From: RYN-230 sp036497945
GTDB taxonomy: Bacteria; Actinomycetota; Actinomycetes; Streptosporangiales; Streptosporangiaceae
Length of the DNA stretch: 64,000 nt
Reading direction: 5' to 3'
NCBI GenBank assembly: GCA_036497945.1
Contig: DASXIN010000130.1
Location: 1 to 64,000 of the forward strand
The position numbers and the translations under genes were made by a program. The notes below the pieces were generated by a model, which was given only the letters and a program-made list of their open reading frames with translations, made no database searches and was not told the DNA's origin. Positions 57,063 through 64,000 of the stretch are shown here, piece after piece (the first letter of the stretch is position 1; each line of letters begins with the position of its first letter).

Positions 57063-57746
57063 ATGGGCGTCTCGTTCCCGGGAGAATCAGCGCAGTACCG
57101 CGCGGCGCGCAACCGGCTGCTTGACCAGGAGGCCGAGCTGCGCCGCGTCACCGAGGCGGTGGCCGCCGCCCGGCGCGACCTGCCACCCGGTGGCGTGGTC
57201 CCCCAGGACTATGTGTTCCAGGGCGTCGGGGCCGATGAGCTGCCGGTCGATGTGCGGCTGTCGGAGCTGTTCGCGCCAGGTAAGGACGCGCTGGTGATCT
57301 ACAACATGATGTTCCCACGCGCCCTCGATGAGGACTTGCCGTGCCCATCGTGCACCCAGTTCCTGGACTCGTTCGACGGCGTCGCAGAGCATGCCGCCCA
57401 GCGGATCAACCTGGCCGTGGTGACCAAGGCGGACCTGCCGCGCCTAGTTGCCCACGCCAAGCAGCGTGGCTGGCGCCGGATGCAGCTGCTGTCCTCGGCC
57501 GCCAACACCTACAACCGCGACTATCACGGGGAAGCCGCCGACGGCGCCCAGCTGCCAATGATGAACGTGTTCCGGCGCGACGGCGAGACAATCCGGCACT
57601 TCTGGGGCTCCGAACTCCTTTACGCGCCCACCGAGCCCGGCCAGGATCCCCGCCACGGCGACACCATCGACCCGCTCTGGAACCTGTTCGACCTCACGCC
57701 CGAGGGACGCGGCTCCGACTGGTACCCCGAGCTCAGCTACGCCTAA
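57063..57746 (+). CDS. DUF899 thioredoxin-fold protein
   Basis: This 227-residue protein contains RDLPPGGVVPQDYVF, VRLSELFAPGKDALVIYNMMFPR, PCPSCTQFLDSFDGVAEHAAQR and NTYNRDYHGEAADGAQLPMM, all typical of DUF899 proteins. The CPSC pair sits where thioredoxins keep their CxxC. It is probably a thiol oxidoreductase of unknown partner. GGGGGAAG stands five bases before ATG 57063. It is convergent with an ArsR-type regulator. Confidence 0.87.
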   Translation: MGVSFPGESAQYRAARNRLLDQEAELRRVTEAVAAARRDLPPGGVVPQDYVFQGVGADELPVDVRLSELFAPGKDALVIYNMMFPRALDEDLPCPSCTQFLDSFDGVAEHAAQRINLAVVTKADLPRLVAHAKQRGWRRMQLLSSAANTYNRDYHGEAADGAQLPMMNVFRRDGETIRHFWGSELLYAPTEPGQDPRHGDTIDPLWNLFDLTPEGRGSDWYPELSYA

Positions 57747-57765
57747 GGCGCAGCCGGCCAGCCGT

Positions 57766-58077
57766 TCATAGCACGGCGATCTTGAGCTGGCTGCGGGCCC
57801 TCAGCAGGTGGTGCTGAGCACGGCTGAGACCACGTTTCATCGCTGCCGGGACGAGTGCGTAGTAGGCCCAGACGCCGCGCTTGTCGCGGGTGAAGATCCC
57901 GGCGCCTACCAGGATCTTGAGGTGGCGGGAGATCGTGGGTTGGGTGAGGCCGAGCGGCTCGGTCAGGTCGCAGACGCATGCTTCGCCACCTTCGTGGGCG
58001 GCGACCATTGAGACTAGGCGCAAGCGGGTCGGGTCGGCTAGGGCCTTGAGCAGCCGGGCCAGGTCAGTGGCCCGCAC
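57766..58077 (-). CDS. ArsR/SmtB-family regulator
   Basis: This 103-residue winged helix repressor has LLKALADPTRLRLVSMVAAHEGGEACVCDLTEPLGL, then TQPTISRHLKILVGAGIFTRDKRGVWAYYAL. The CVCDL pair at the start of the recognition helix is the ligand site of arsenic/antimony-type ArsR proteins. GTG 58077 is the start. The regulated gene (arsenite transporter or reductase) is not visible nearby, so it may be orphaned by rearrangement at the edge of the accessory zone. Confidence 0.88.
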   Translation of the reverse strand: MRATDLARLLKALADPTRLRLVSMVAAHEGGEACVCDLTEPLGLTQPTISRHLKILVGAGIFTRDKRGVWAYYALVPAAMKRGLSRAQHHLLRARSQLKIAVL

Positions 58078-58366
58078 CGCAGGATGCGAAACCAGCCTCC
58101 TGCGGACAAGGCCGGTATTACCTGGACCACATGGTGAAGCCCGCAGGAAAAGCCGACCCCGGCACTCCGGCTGACTGTTGACACAGCGGCTTCATCTGAT
58201 GCTTGACACCATCTGCCTAGGCATGCCCTGTCGTGATGAAGTTCGCAGCGGGGGTGGCCGGCCACATCAGGTGTACCGGTCAGCGAAGTGGCCCACCGCC
58301 GGGGGTGCTCCGGCCGCTCGTTAGCTCACGCTCCCACCGTGACGTAGCCGCAGTTTGCGGGATGGT

Positions 58367-58702
58367 CTATGATCCGGGATTCTCCGCGGAAGAGGGTTCT
58401 CCCAGCTTCACTCTCCTTTCGGCTCTCTGTTCAAGTCCGTTCTGTTCCTCCAAGATCTGTCGCTGTATAGTCACCAACGTGAGTGCCTTAGCCTGAAGTT
58501 CAGGTGTTGATATTTGATCGTTAACGGTCCACGTCCGGGATATAGTTACCCGCCCCTCTTCGACAGAGACTATACCGAAACCCTCATTATGTCGCTGACG
58601 CTGGTGACGCAATGCCAAAACAACGGTAATAGCCACCAGGGCCACGCTCAAGCAAGTGCCTGTAGCAAACACCCAAGCGAGTGCGCTGAAAGCAACGATC
58701 AT
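58367..58702 (-). CDS. Small single-pass membrane protein, partner of the coiled-coil gene
   Basis: The product is 111 residues. One N-terminal membrane helix (VAFSALAWVFATGTCLSVALVAITVVLAL) is followed by a cytoplasmic part: EGFGIVSVEEGRVTISRTWTVND, then the helical ALTLVTIQRQILEEQNGLEQ. ATG 58702 overlaps the stop of the upstream 360-residue gene (ATGA), so the two are made together. Base composition is clearly lower in GC than the core genes. I do not recognise it. Confidence 0.6.
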   Translation of the reverse strand: MIVAFSALAWVFATGTCLSVALVAITVVLALRHQRQRHNEGFGIVSVEEGRVTISRTWTVNDQISTPELQAKALTLVTIQRQILEEQNGLEQRAERRVKLGEPSSAENPGS

Positions 58703-59781
58703 CGTTCCACCAACTCACGTGCGATAGTGTACTGATCCGCCAAGCCGCGGAGTCCGGTCAGCAGAAAGCCCGCCCAGAGAAGAAGTATCGCTACCAGGGG
58801 CGCCACGACAAAAAGCGTGATTGAATTAACCCCTGCTTTCCGGGCGAATCCTGTAGCGATCAGGCCAGCAATCACGGTTGCAGCTGCACCACCAGCCCCT
58901 TTCGCAAGCGTCAGCAGACGGTTTCGTTCCCACTGGTAAAGCTGCAGGACCGTATCCGCAGGGTCTTCAGCGCTTGCCGCGACCAGTATCGACGCAATGG
59001 GCACTGTCGGCATGAACAACGATTGGAGTACCATCCATATGCGGTCGAGCAATCCGCCAGACCACACGATGAATTCCTCAGCTTGCAACTCGAGCCATAT
59101 CTGCTGCACTTCGTAGTCCGGTTGCCCGCTCATGCCATCGAGGACGCCCGAGGTCGTCAGCTCATTGATCGCATCTGCGCGTGCCGCCTCGAAGCGCTCG
59201 ACCTCGGCCTGTGAGGCCTCCGCATTTGTCCGCAAGCGTACGTACTCGTGAGTCCGCTGTTCTTCCTCGACCATCAGCGATATCTTCTCGCCCAGCCACG
59301 TCGCCTCCTTGCTCTGTAGCGAACCGTCCTCCGCCCGCAGCACATCCCACTGTGCATCAAGTTTCTTGGACGGGCCTCTCAGCGCCAACAGAGCCGATTC
59401 GACAGACGTCAATTCTCCGTTTCCCCCAGGATGGGTCATCTGCTCTCGCAGCTCGGCCTTCCGCTGTTGGAGATCGGCCTTCTGCTGTTGCAGCACGGTC
59501 ATCTGCTGTTGCAGCATGGTCATCTGCTGTTGGAGATCGGCCTTCTGCTGTTGCAGTACGGTCATCTGCTTCTCGACGCTCTTGCGCCGTGCCACCGCGT
59601 CGATCATGGCATCGCGTGCCCGCGTCAGGTGCTCCAACTGGTCCGACTGGTCCAGGCGTTGCTGTAGCCGCCGCCTGTGGTCCAGGCTCACGCGAATGTC
59701 ATTAATCCAGCGCGGGGCCCTGCTGATCTTGGGCGTGGAATTCGTTGAGTTGTTCTTTGTAATGCTCACGGGCGCAATCAT
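58699..59781 (-). CDS. Long coiled-coil protein with two C-terminal membrane helices
   Basis: The product is 360 residues. After a basic N-terminus, residues about 60-120 form a near-perfect coiled coil of seven-residue units (MTVLQQQ, KADLQQQ, MTMLQQQ), encoded by 21-bp tandem DNA repeats at 59450-59580. A second helical section spans about 150-215. Two membrane helices lie at about 295-345 (AATVIAGLIATGFAR and LFVVAPLVAILLLWAGFLL). No enzymatic motif is visible. With the overlapping small membrane protein it forms an unknown two-gene unit in a lower-GC block next to an integrase relic. Structural, toxin-like or defence roles are all possible and unproven. Confidence 0.65.
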   Translation of the reverse strand: MIAPVSITKNNSTNSTPKISRAPRWINDIRVSLDHRRRLQQRLDQSDQLEHLTRARDAMIDAVARRKSVEKQMTVLQQQKADLQQQMTMLQQQMTVLQQQKADLQQRKAELREQMTHPGGNGELTSVESALLALRGPSKKLDAQWDVLRAEDGSLQSKEATWLGEKISLMVEEEQRTHEYVRLRTNAEASQAEVERFEAARADAINELTTSGVLDGMSGQPDYEVQQIWLELQAEEFIVWSGGLLDRIWMVLQSLFMPTVPIASILVAASAEDPADTVLQLYQWERNRLLTLAKGAGGAAATVIAGLIATGFARKAGVNSITLFVVAPLVAILLLWAGFLLTGLRGLADQYTIARELVER

Positions 59782-60163
59782 CCCTCAACAATGGATATCT
59801 CCACTGGACTGCTAGGAACGCCGTGGAGACGGCACTTAGCGATGCGGCAATCACTTCAGACTGATGCGTCATATGCTATGCCATGACAGCTGCATCAGTC
59901 ACTACATTCCTCTCTGAATCTTGGTCGATCGCAATCGTATCGACCGAGCTGCGAGACTTGCCTTCTCTACCATCCTGCTCCGGCAGTAACGGCCAGCCGA
60001 TCCATGCCTAGCCTCTGAGGCTCACATGGCCGATAGGCCGCCAGTCGAGAGGGTTCGAGAACTAGTGGTCGCCGAAGACCAGGCAATCGCGTGGCTTGCT
60101 GATGCCTGTAGAGAAAATGGGGAACAGTCTCGGTAGGTTGCCAGCGGTCGGCCTATCCTTAGG
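59782..60163. other. Region upstream of the coiled-coil gene
   Basis: It contains the inverted repeat at 59859-59900 and a 36-codon frame from ATG 60026 to TAG 60136. That frame encodes MADRPPVERVRELVVAEDQA and a short helical end; it may be a remnant. No other gene is supported. Confidence 0.4.
59859..59900. promoter_or_regulatory. Nested inverted repeat upstream of the coiled-coil gene pair
   Basis: GACTGATGC and GCATCAGTC are perfect 9-bp inverted arms. GTCAT and ATGAC form a second 5-bp pair inside them. The block lies 78 bp upstream of the start at 59781. It could be an operator or the end of a former neighbouring transcript. Confidence 0.45.
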
Positions 60164-60612
60164 CTTGCACTCATCGTTGATGCTGACCAAGCTCGCCACC
60201 TGGCCGAAGCGCATCTCTCCGCTGCTTTGCCGCGTTGCTGGTGCCATGTGTAGGGTTCCCTGGTCTTCACCGGCCTCAAGAATGCGCAGCTCCGGCGTAG
60301 CAGCCGCGCTTGGCGGGACGCTACCCAGACAGCGAGCCTGACCGGCTTCCATTTCCATGATCTGCGCCATACGGGTAACACTCTGGCCGGTGCGGCCGAC
60401 GCCAGCCTGCGGAGTTGATGGAACGCATAGGCCAGAGCACCACCCGCGCAGCACCCGTCAATCAGCACCGTACCGCCGAGCGCGACAAGCTCATCGCTGA
60501 CGCCATGGGGAAGCTGGCTAAGGCAGAGCTGCGGCAACGCCGGAGGTCATCGGCACGCAACGGGCACGGAAACCCAAGTGGGCGTTCTGATGCCAACGGC
60601 GGCGAGTGGTGA
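60164..60612 (+). pseudogene. Tyrosine-type site-specific integrase, C-terminal remnant
   Basis: Joined fragments spell the catalytic domain of an actinobacterial integrase. IVDADQARHLAEA is followed after a deletion by LVFTGLKNAQLRRSS. Next comes GFHFHDLRHTGNTLAGAADASLR, which contains the HxLRHT box with His and catalytic Arg. After a one-base deletion at about 60412 the sequence continues as LMERIGQSTTRAAPVNQHRT, where the active-site Tyr should lie near the NQH (Val-Asn replaces the usual Ile-Tyr), then AERDKLIADAMGKLAKAELR. It is inactive: deleted, frameshifted and without the Tyr. It ends 28 bp before a tRNA-Gly fragment, the expected position of an attachment site. Confidence 0.8.
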
Positions 60613-60639
60613 TCACGACCCTGAACTGGGCTGCAAGTC

Positions 60640-60683
60640 TGGGGCGGGTGACGAGAATCGAACTCGCTCTATCAGCTTGGGAA
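60640..60683 (-). other. tRNA-Gly(CCC) 3-prime half (attachment-site relic)
   Basis: Read on the minus strand it gives the anticodon loop TTCCCAA, then the T arm GCGAG-TTCGATT-CTCGT, then acceptor strand CACCCGC, a discriminator and encoded CCA. This agrees with the 3-prime half of actinobacterial tRNA-Gly(CCC) as I remember it. The upstream side (60684 onward) does not form a D arm or the matching GCGGGTG acceptor strand, so the gene is not complete. Such fragments are left by integration into a tRNA 3-prime end, and the adjacent integrase remnant supports that. Confidence 0.8.
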
Positions 60684-60912
60684 TCCGACCGATCCACGCC
60701 GCTGAGGCCGCTGACCAGCCAGGGCGGGGCGACCGGGGTGTCCGTGACCGCTCGTTACCCTGGCTAATTGCACGCTAATTGCAAGGCGATCTTGCACGAA
60801 CCAGCGCTCGACTGGCGGGGGACGATCACCCGCTGGCACTGCTGTGTAACCAACTGCTGTCCGTGGCATACGGCAAGATGCGATACTAGGTGCAGTGGTA
60901 ACGGAGGTGACG

Positions 60913-61113
60913 ATGACGACGAACAGGGCGGACGACGTGCCGATGCCACCCGACGGCGGCACCGAGTCACTCGATGAACAGGCAAGGCGCAAGGGCATTC
61001 ACCCCATCCAGTCTGCCGACGATCTCGCTCAGGATGGCATCTTCGACACCGACGAGGAACTCGACGCCTTCCTTGCTCATGTCACCGAGATGCGTCACGC
61101 CGACCTCGCCTGA
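60913..61113 (+). CDS. Putative antitoxin of a VapBC-like pair
   Basis: The 66-residue protein includes ESLDEQARRKGIHPIQSADD and LAQDGIFDTDEELDAFLAHV. It is short and acidic and lies immediately upstream of a PIN-domain gene, like many type II antitoxins. The N-terminal DNA-binding part is not recognisable. GGAGG stands five bases before ATG 60913. The stop is six bases before the toxin start. Confidence 0.7.
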   Translation: MTTNRADDVPMPPDGGTESLDEQARRKGIHPIQSADDLAQDGIFDTDEELDAFLAHVTEMRHADLA

Positions 61114-61119
61114 TCCTTC

Positions 61120-61527
61120 ATGGAGCGGGTAATCCTTGACACCGACGTCTCCTCGCTCAGCCTCAAGCGTCGGCTGCCCTCTCCCACCTTGACTCGCCTG
61201 ATCGGCAAGCAACCGTGCATCACCTTCGTTACGCTCGGGGAACTTACCCAGTGGGCCGAGCTGCGGCAGTGGGGACGACGCAACCGCGACGCGTTAGATA
61301 ACTGGTTGGACGGTGTGATCATCCTTCCCTACAGCGAGGACGTCGCCAGAGCCTGGGGGCGGATCTCCGCGGCCGCCATCCGGCGAGGTCGGCCCAGACC
61401 AGCCAACGACACCTGGATCGCCGCGTCCGCCCTGACATATGGTCTGCCGCTCGCGACCCTCAACGCTAAGGACTTCGGCGACTTCGCCGAACATGATGGG
61501 TTGAACTTGATCATCCCGGCCGGTTAA
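61120..61527 (+). CDS. PIN-domain ribonuclease toxin (VapC-like)
   Basis: This 135-residue protein shows the PIN acidic residues: Asp in VILDTDVSSLSLK, Glu in ITFVTLGELTQWAEL, Asp in RPANDTWIAASALTYGLPLATLNAKDFGDF. Such toxins cut tRNA or rRNA until neutralised by the cognate antitoxin. It follows the antitoxin-like gene by six bases. The pair lies just beyond the tRNA-Gly fragment and may have helped to keep the integrated element. Confidence 0.88.
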   Translation: MERVILDTDVSSLSLKRRLPSPTLTRLIGKQPCITFVTLGELTQWAELRQWGRRNRDALDNWLDGVIILPYSEDVARAWGRISAAAIRRGRPRPANDTWIAASALTYGLPLATLNAKDFGDFAEHDGLNLIIPAG

Positions 61528-61695
61528 GAGCTGGGCGTTGTCGGCCTCATGGCAGCAGTATTGGCAGCAGCCATACCGAACGGCACTCGATAGTCTGCCA
61601 TCTCGTCAAGGCCCGCCCGATGAGTTACGGTCGCCGAGCCGTCCAACCACGAACAACATCAACGGACGACGCATGAAGTGGAGAGGAGGCGCGAC

Positions 61696-62214
61696 ATGAC
61701 CGGAAATCAGCCTGAGGACCCGGAGGGCCAGGCTCTGCTGGCCTTCCTCGATGCCCAGCGCGACGCGGTGCTTTCCATCGTGGCGGGTCTGGACGAGGAG
61801 GCGTGGCACCGGTCGGTCGTGCCGTCGGGCTGGACGCCGGCTGGGCTGGTCGAGCACCTGGGCGGCGCCGAGTGGCACTGGTTCCAGGGGGTCGTGGCCG
61901 GGGCAGATCCCGAGCCGCCGCCTGCGGATGAGGATCTGCCTCCCTATGACCCGGAGGCAGCGTTCGTCAGTGACCTGCCCTCAGCAGAGATCATCGGCTT
62001 CTACCGTGACCAGTGCGCCCGCTCGGATGCGGTGCTGGCGGTGACACCACTGTCGGCGCCGCCACGCGGCAGGCACGGCGACCCGCAGATGGACGAACCG
62101 CCGAACGTGCGCTGGGTCGTGCTGCACATGATCGAAGAGACCGCGCGACATGCCGGTCACCTGGACATAGCCAGGGAACTGATCGACGGCCAGACTGGGC
62201 TCGGGCCTCGCTGA
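61696..62214 (+). CDS. DinB/DUF664 family protein
   Basis: This 172-residue four-helix-bundle protein has WTPAGLVEHLGGAEWHWFQG and WVVLHMIEETARHAGHLDIAREL, with His residues placed to bind a metal as in mycothiol- or bacillithiol-dependent DinB enzymes. The substrate is unknown. GAGAGGAGG lies six bases before ATG 61696. It resembles the N-terminal half of the fusion at 52146-53165. Confidence 0.88.
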   Translation: MTGNQPEDPEGQALLAFLDAQRDAVLSIVAGLDEEAWHRSVVPSGWTPAGLVEHLGGAEWHWFQGVVAGADPEPPPADEDLPPYDPEAAFVSDLPSAEIIGFYRDQCARSDAVLAVTPLSAPPRGRHGDPQMDEPPNVRWVVLHMIEETARHAGHLDIARELIDGQTGLGPR

Positions 62215-62392
62215 CCGCCGGCTCAGGTCGCAGTCAGCTTGGACGACGTGCGGTCAGTCCTTCGAGGCAGGTTCGGGGGAGGCCACCCACATTTCCACCG
62301 GCAGGCTGGCCAGCCCAAGGAGCGTACTATTTAGGTACGCGCCGAGTATCAGGCCGCTGGCCTTGCGGCGGGATAGGAGGCCGTGATGAGAA

Positions 62393-62734
62393 ATGCGGCC
62401 GCATCGCAGGAACCTGGTTGTGTGGAGTTCGTCCGTCGGCCCAGCCGATCGGTACATTGCTCCGAGGCCCACGCGCGTCGCACGCCCTAGGCCGGTCCGG
62501 TGGCTCATATGGATAGTGCTGACCCATCGGCGGCCCGTATTCCTCGTTACCGGTGCGCTGCTCATGGTCATCTGGATGCTGCTGCCCGGCACGATGGTTT
62601 TCGTTCCTGGAATGTTGCTTGTGGGATTGGGTGCGCCAGGCGACCCTCTTCCCGGGCTGTTGAGCCCCACCGCTGCCATGGTGCGGATGACGAACAGCGG
62701 GATACGCGGCGGGAACGATACGAACGCCAGCTAA
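62393..62734 (+). CDS. Small membrane protein, uncertain
   Basis: The 113-codon frame has a basic N-terminus and two hydrophobic segments (VFLVTGALLMVIWMLLPG and VFVPGMLLVGLGAP). AGGAGG at 62375-62380 is 12 bases before ATG 62393, long but possible; ATG 62386 in another frame is nearer to it but gives only a short frame. The family is not recognised, and the frame may be chance. Confidence 0.4.
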   Translation: MRPHRRNLVVWSSSVGPADRYIAPRPTRVARPRPVRWLIWIVLTHRRPVFLVTGALLMVIWMLLPGTMVFVPGMLLVGLGAPGDPLPGLLSPTAAMVRMTNSGIRGGNDTNAS

Positions 62735-62984
62735 TGCTGCTAGGACCCGGCCCGCGAGGCACAGGTGCACGGCCGGATGCGCCCGCCGCCATCACGTCGC
62801 GCTGGCCTGAGCGACTGTCGACCGAGCCGATACCAAGGGTTACGGTGCAGCTCAAGCCTCGAAATCCTGCGCGGTGCGGACCAGGCGATCACGAGCGCGA
62901 TCGACTCGCACGTCCAGGCCGGGCAGCGCTGCGACGAGGACGGCCAGATGGGCACGCTCGCCCCCGTCGCTAATGGCCTTGCGA

Positions 62985-63239
62985 TCATGCGCCGACGTGG
63001 CGTGGTTCGGGGCGCTTTGTGCCCAGCTCCTCCCCCGTCGCCTGCGTCAGAGTGAGCTTCGGCTTGTACACAGCGACAGGTGGCTGCCACCATCCTTGGA
63101 CATTTCGCCGAGCTATACGTGCGGCATAGGTATTACGGCGCGTCTGCTGACCGTAAACATACGGCACAAGCTCAGGCAGCCCATTCTGTGGTGAGGTGCG
63201 CTGACGAGGTGCGATGCTCGTTGCCTTGATCGCGGGCAT
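62985..63239 (-). CDS. Hypothetical 84-residue basic protein
   Basis: ATG 63239 follows AGAGAAG. The protein reads MPAIKATSIAPRQRTSPQNG, then PELVPYVYGQQTRRNTYAARIARRNVQGWW. It has balanced composition (Tyr, Gln, Asn, Trp) rather than the Ala/Arg/Pro bias of shadow frames, and lies in a stretch with no other convincing gene. The family is unknown. Confidence 0.4.
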   Translation of the reverse strand: MPAIKATSIAPRQRTSPQNGLPELVPYVYGQQTRRNTYAARIARRNVQGWWQPPVAVYKPKLTLTQATGEELGTKRPEPRHVGA

Positions 63240-63532
63240 GATCTTCTCTTCCCTGCGATGCCGCCCCGCTGCTGACCGCATGATCTGAATACGATCACGC
63301 GAGTCCCTGCGAGCCGTAGACCCTGGTCCTCGTTCGTACCTCCGGGTGGGCCTCTGATGACTCGGAGTGGTGTCTTCCAGTCTACTTGAGATGTTCACGC
63401 AGTTCGGTTCAAGATCCGTATTACGACCTCACGTCCAGGACCGGCCCCCTGGAGGCGCCCAGACGCCCGCGGCCGAGGCACATCACGGGCACGTCCGTAC
63501 CTGCACAGTCGGGCCCCTTGCCATGGTCGCTC
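63240..63532. other. Region without supported genes
   Basis: Frames here are short, without ribosome sites and with unbalanced composition. It should hold the promoter of the minus-strand hypothetical gene, but I see no clear signal. Confidence 0.4.
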
Positions 63533-63572
63533 TTGACAGTCACCTATCAAAGTGATATCAATTTGATAGGTG
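63533..63572 (+). promoter_or_regulatory. Promoter covered by a 32-bp palindrome
   Basis: TTGACA (63533-63538) is followed after 17 bp by TATCAA (63556-63561), a near-consensus vegetative promoter. The spacer and -10 lie within CACCTATCAAAGTGAT and its inverted half ATCAATTTGATAGGTG (63541-63572, one mismatched pair). A dimeric repressor would block RNA polymerase here. The gene at 63613 starts 41 bp downstream. Confidence 0.75.
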
Positions 63573-63612
63573 ACCGGAGTGGCCGGACACCATAGGCCAC
63601 AGGAGGCATCCC

Positions 63613-63921
63613 ATGTATGCACAGAAGGACAAGACCGCTCCATCGTCGCGGTCGTCCGCCGCAAGGCCGACGCGCGCCACCCTACGAACCCGCCCGCGCA
63701 TCCAGCGCACCCTTATCCGGTCCTGGGACTACATCAGGCCCATCCGGGTCACCATCCTGGCCATCCGAATGCTGGTCGTACTGTGGCTGGTCGTCCTCGG
63801 CGCGGTGCTGATGTCCGCGGGCTACACCTGGGGCTGGGTACTGCTACCTGCCGCCGTGGCCATGTTTGCGCTTAGCGTCTGGGCGTTCTCCACCGCCGCG
63901 AAAGGGGTGGCCCGCGTGTGA
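63613..63921 (+). CDS. Small membrane protein under a palindrome-controlled promoter
   Basis: The 102-residue protein has a Ser/Arg/Pro-rich start and two membrane helices (ILAIRMLVVLWLVVLGAVLMSAG and WVLLPAAVAMFALSVWAFS). AGGAGG lies eight bases upstream of ATG 63613. The next gene begins at its stop codon, so it is probably the first gene of an operon that continues beyond the window. The function is unknown. Confidence 0.7.
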   Translation: MYAQKDKTAPSSRSSAARPTRATLRTRPRIQRTLIRSWDYIRPIRVTILAIRMLVVLWLVVLGAVLMSAGYTWGWVLLPAAVAMFALSVWAFSTAAKGVARV

Positions 63922-64000
63922 GGTATGAGTGCCATCCAGGACCGGGCGAGGAAGACGACGGCCAGGCGGGCGCTCTGGTCCCGGTGGCCAATTACACGGA
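63918..64000 (+). CDS. Start of a following gene (truncated by the window)
   Basis: GTG 63918 overlaps the previous stop as GTGA and reads MRYECHPGPGEEDDGQAGAL then VPVANYT, a plausible acidic N-terminus. An alternative in another frame starts at ATG 63925 (MSAIQDRARKTTARRAL). Too little is present to decide or to name the protein. Confidence 0.4.
   Translation, partial: MRYECHPGPGEEDDGQAGALVPVANYT

Noticed and set aside
59450..59580. CRISPR or non-coding satellite in the 21-bp repeats
   Set aside because: They lie in frame inside a coding gene and encode coiled-coil heptads.
60640..60715. Complete tRNA gene
   Set aside because: The D arm and the 5-prime acceptor strand are missing; only the 3-prime half can be folded.

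Overview
The window is high-GC actinobacterial chromosome. It carries bldC, a DUF3073 gene and a valine dehydrogenase next to purM-purF, the order I recall from Streptomyces. It also has an F420-type oxidoreductase, a mycobacterial-type branched-chain ketoacid dehydrogenase, a GH15 trehalase-like enzyme, and many GTG/TTG starts with 4-bp ATGA or GTGA overlaps. I cannot name the genus from this sequence alone. Most of the window looks like ordinary vertically inherited chromosome. The two ends (0-2.6 kb and about 58-64 kb) are accessory.

Left end (1-2.6 kb): a group of very small secreted-protein genes on the minus strand. One of them was split by a 1.78-kb insertion at 730-2506. The insertion has ISAs1-like inverted repeats, a perfect 10-bp target duplication, an intact glyoxalase-fold passenger gene and a wrecked transposase. 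Removing the element restores a complete 73-residue secreted protein reading frame.

2.7-6.3 kb: a P1-family (DmpA-like) aminopeptidase, a threefold 47/48-bp tandem repeat, and two paralogous secreted lytic-transglycosylase-like proteins. Both paralogues start with TTG and share a conserved promoter and a leader of about 200 nt. 6.3-17.8 kb: a pyrimidine/hydantoin degradation region with beta-ureidopropionase, dihydropyrimidinase and an F420-dependent oxidoreductase in one operon. Nearby are a CMD-family protein, a metal-ligand-depleted M24 protein, an MBL-fold protein, a polar amino acid ABC transporter and an SDR next to a palindromic operator. The GH15 enzyme lies among them.

17.8-36.5 kb: housekeeping and developmental genes. 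These are a membrane-anchored hydrolase-like protein, PPK2, ArfB, a ClpX-type zinc finger protein, MscL with a zinc ribbon tail, a stand-alone family A DNA polymerase, bldC, vdh, DUF3073, and the purine genes purM, purF, purL, purQ and purS. A SpoIIAB/RsbW-like anti-sigma kinase gene sits between purS and purQ. 36.6-47.8 kb: the bkdABC operon, a large acyl-CoA dehydrogenase, envelope proteins (LCP ligase, DUF1206) and a MarR regulator whose 30-bp palindromic operator touches its start codon.

47.8-57.8 kb: an MntP-like exporter and a compact alkylation-damage operon (alkyltransferase, sigma-70-like factor, second alkyltransferase, Oxygenase-NA type dioxygenase). After these come a divergent LysE/Lrp pair, a DinB-GNAT fusion, a sulfotransferase-like protein, an ICMT-like methyltransferase, an NmrA-like protein, a DUF899 protein and an ArsR regulator. 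58-64 kb is a lower-GC accessory zone. It holds an unrecognised pair of membrane/coiled-coil genes, a decayed tyrosine integrase directly beside the 3-prime half of a tRNA-Gly(CCC) gene (an attachment-site relic), a VapBC-like toxin-antitoxin pair, a DinB protein and a small membrane protein behind a promoter covered by a 32-bp palindrome.
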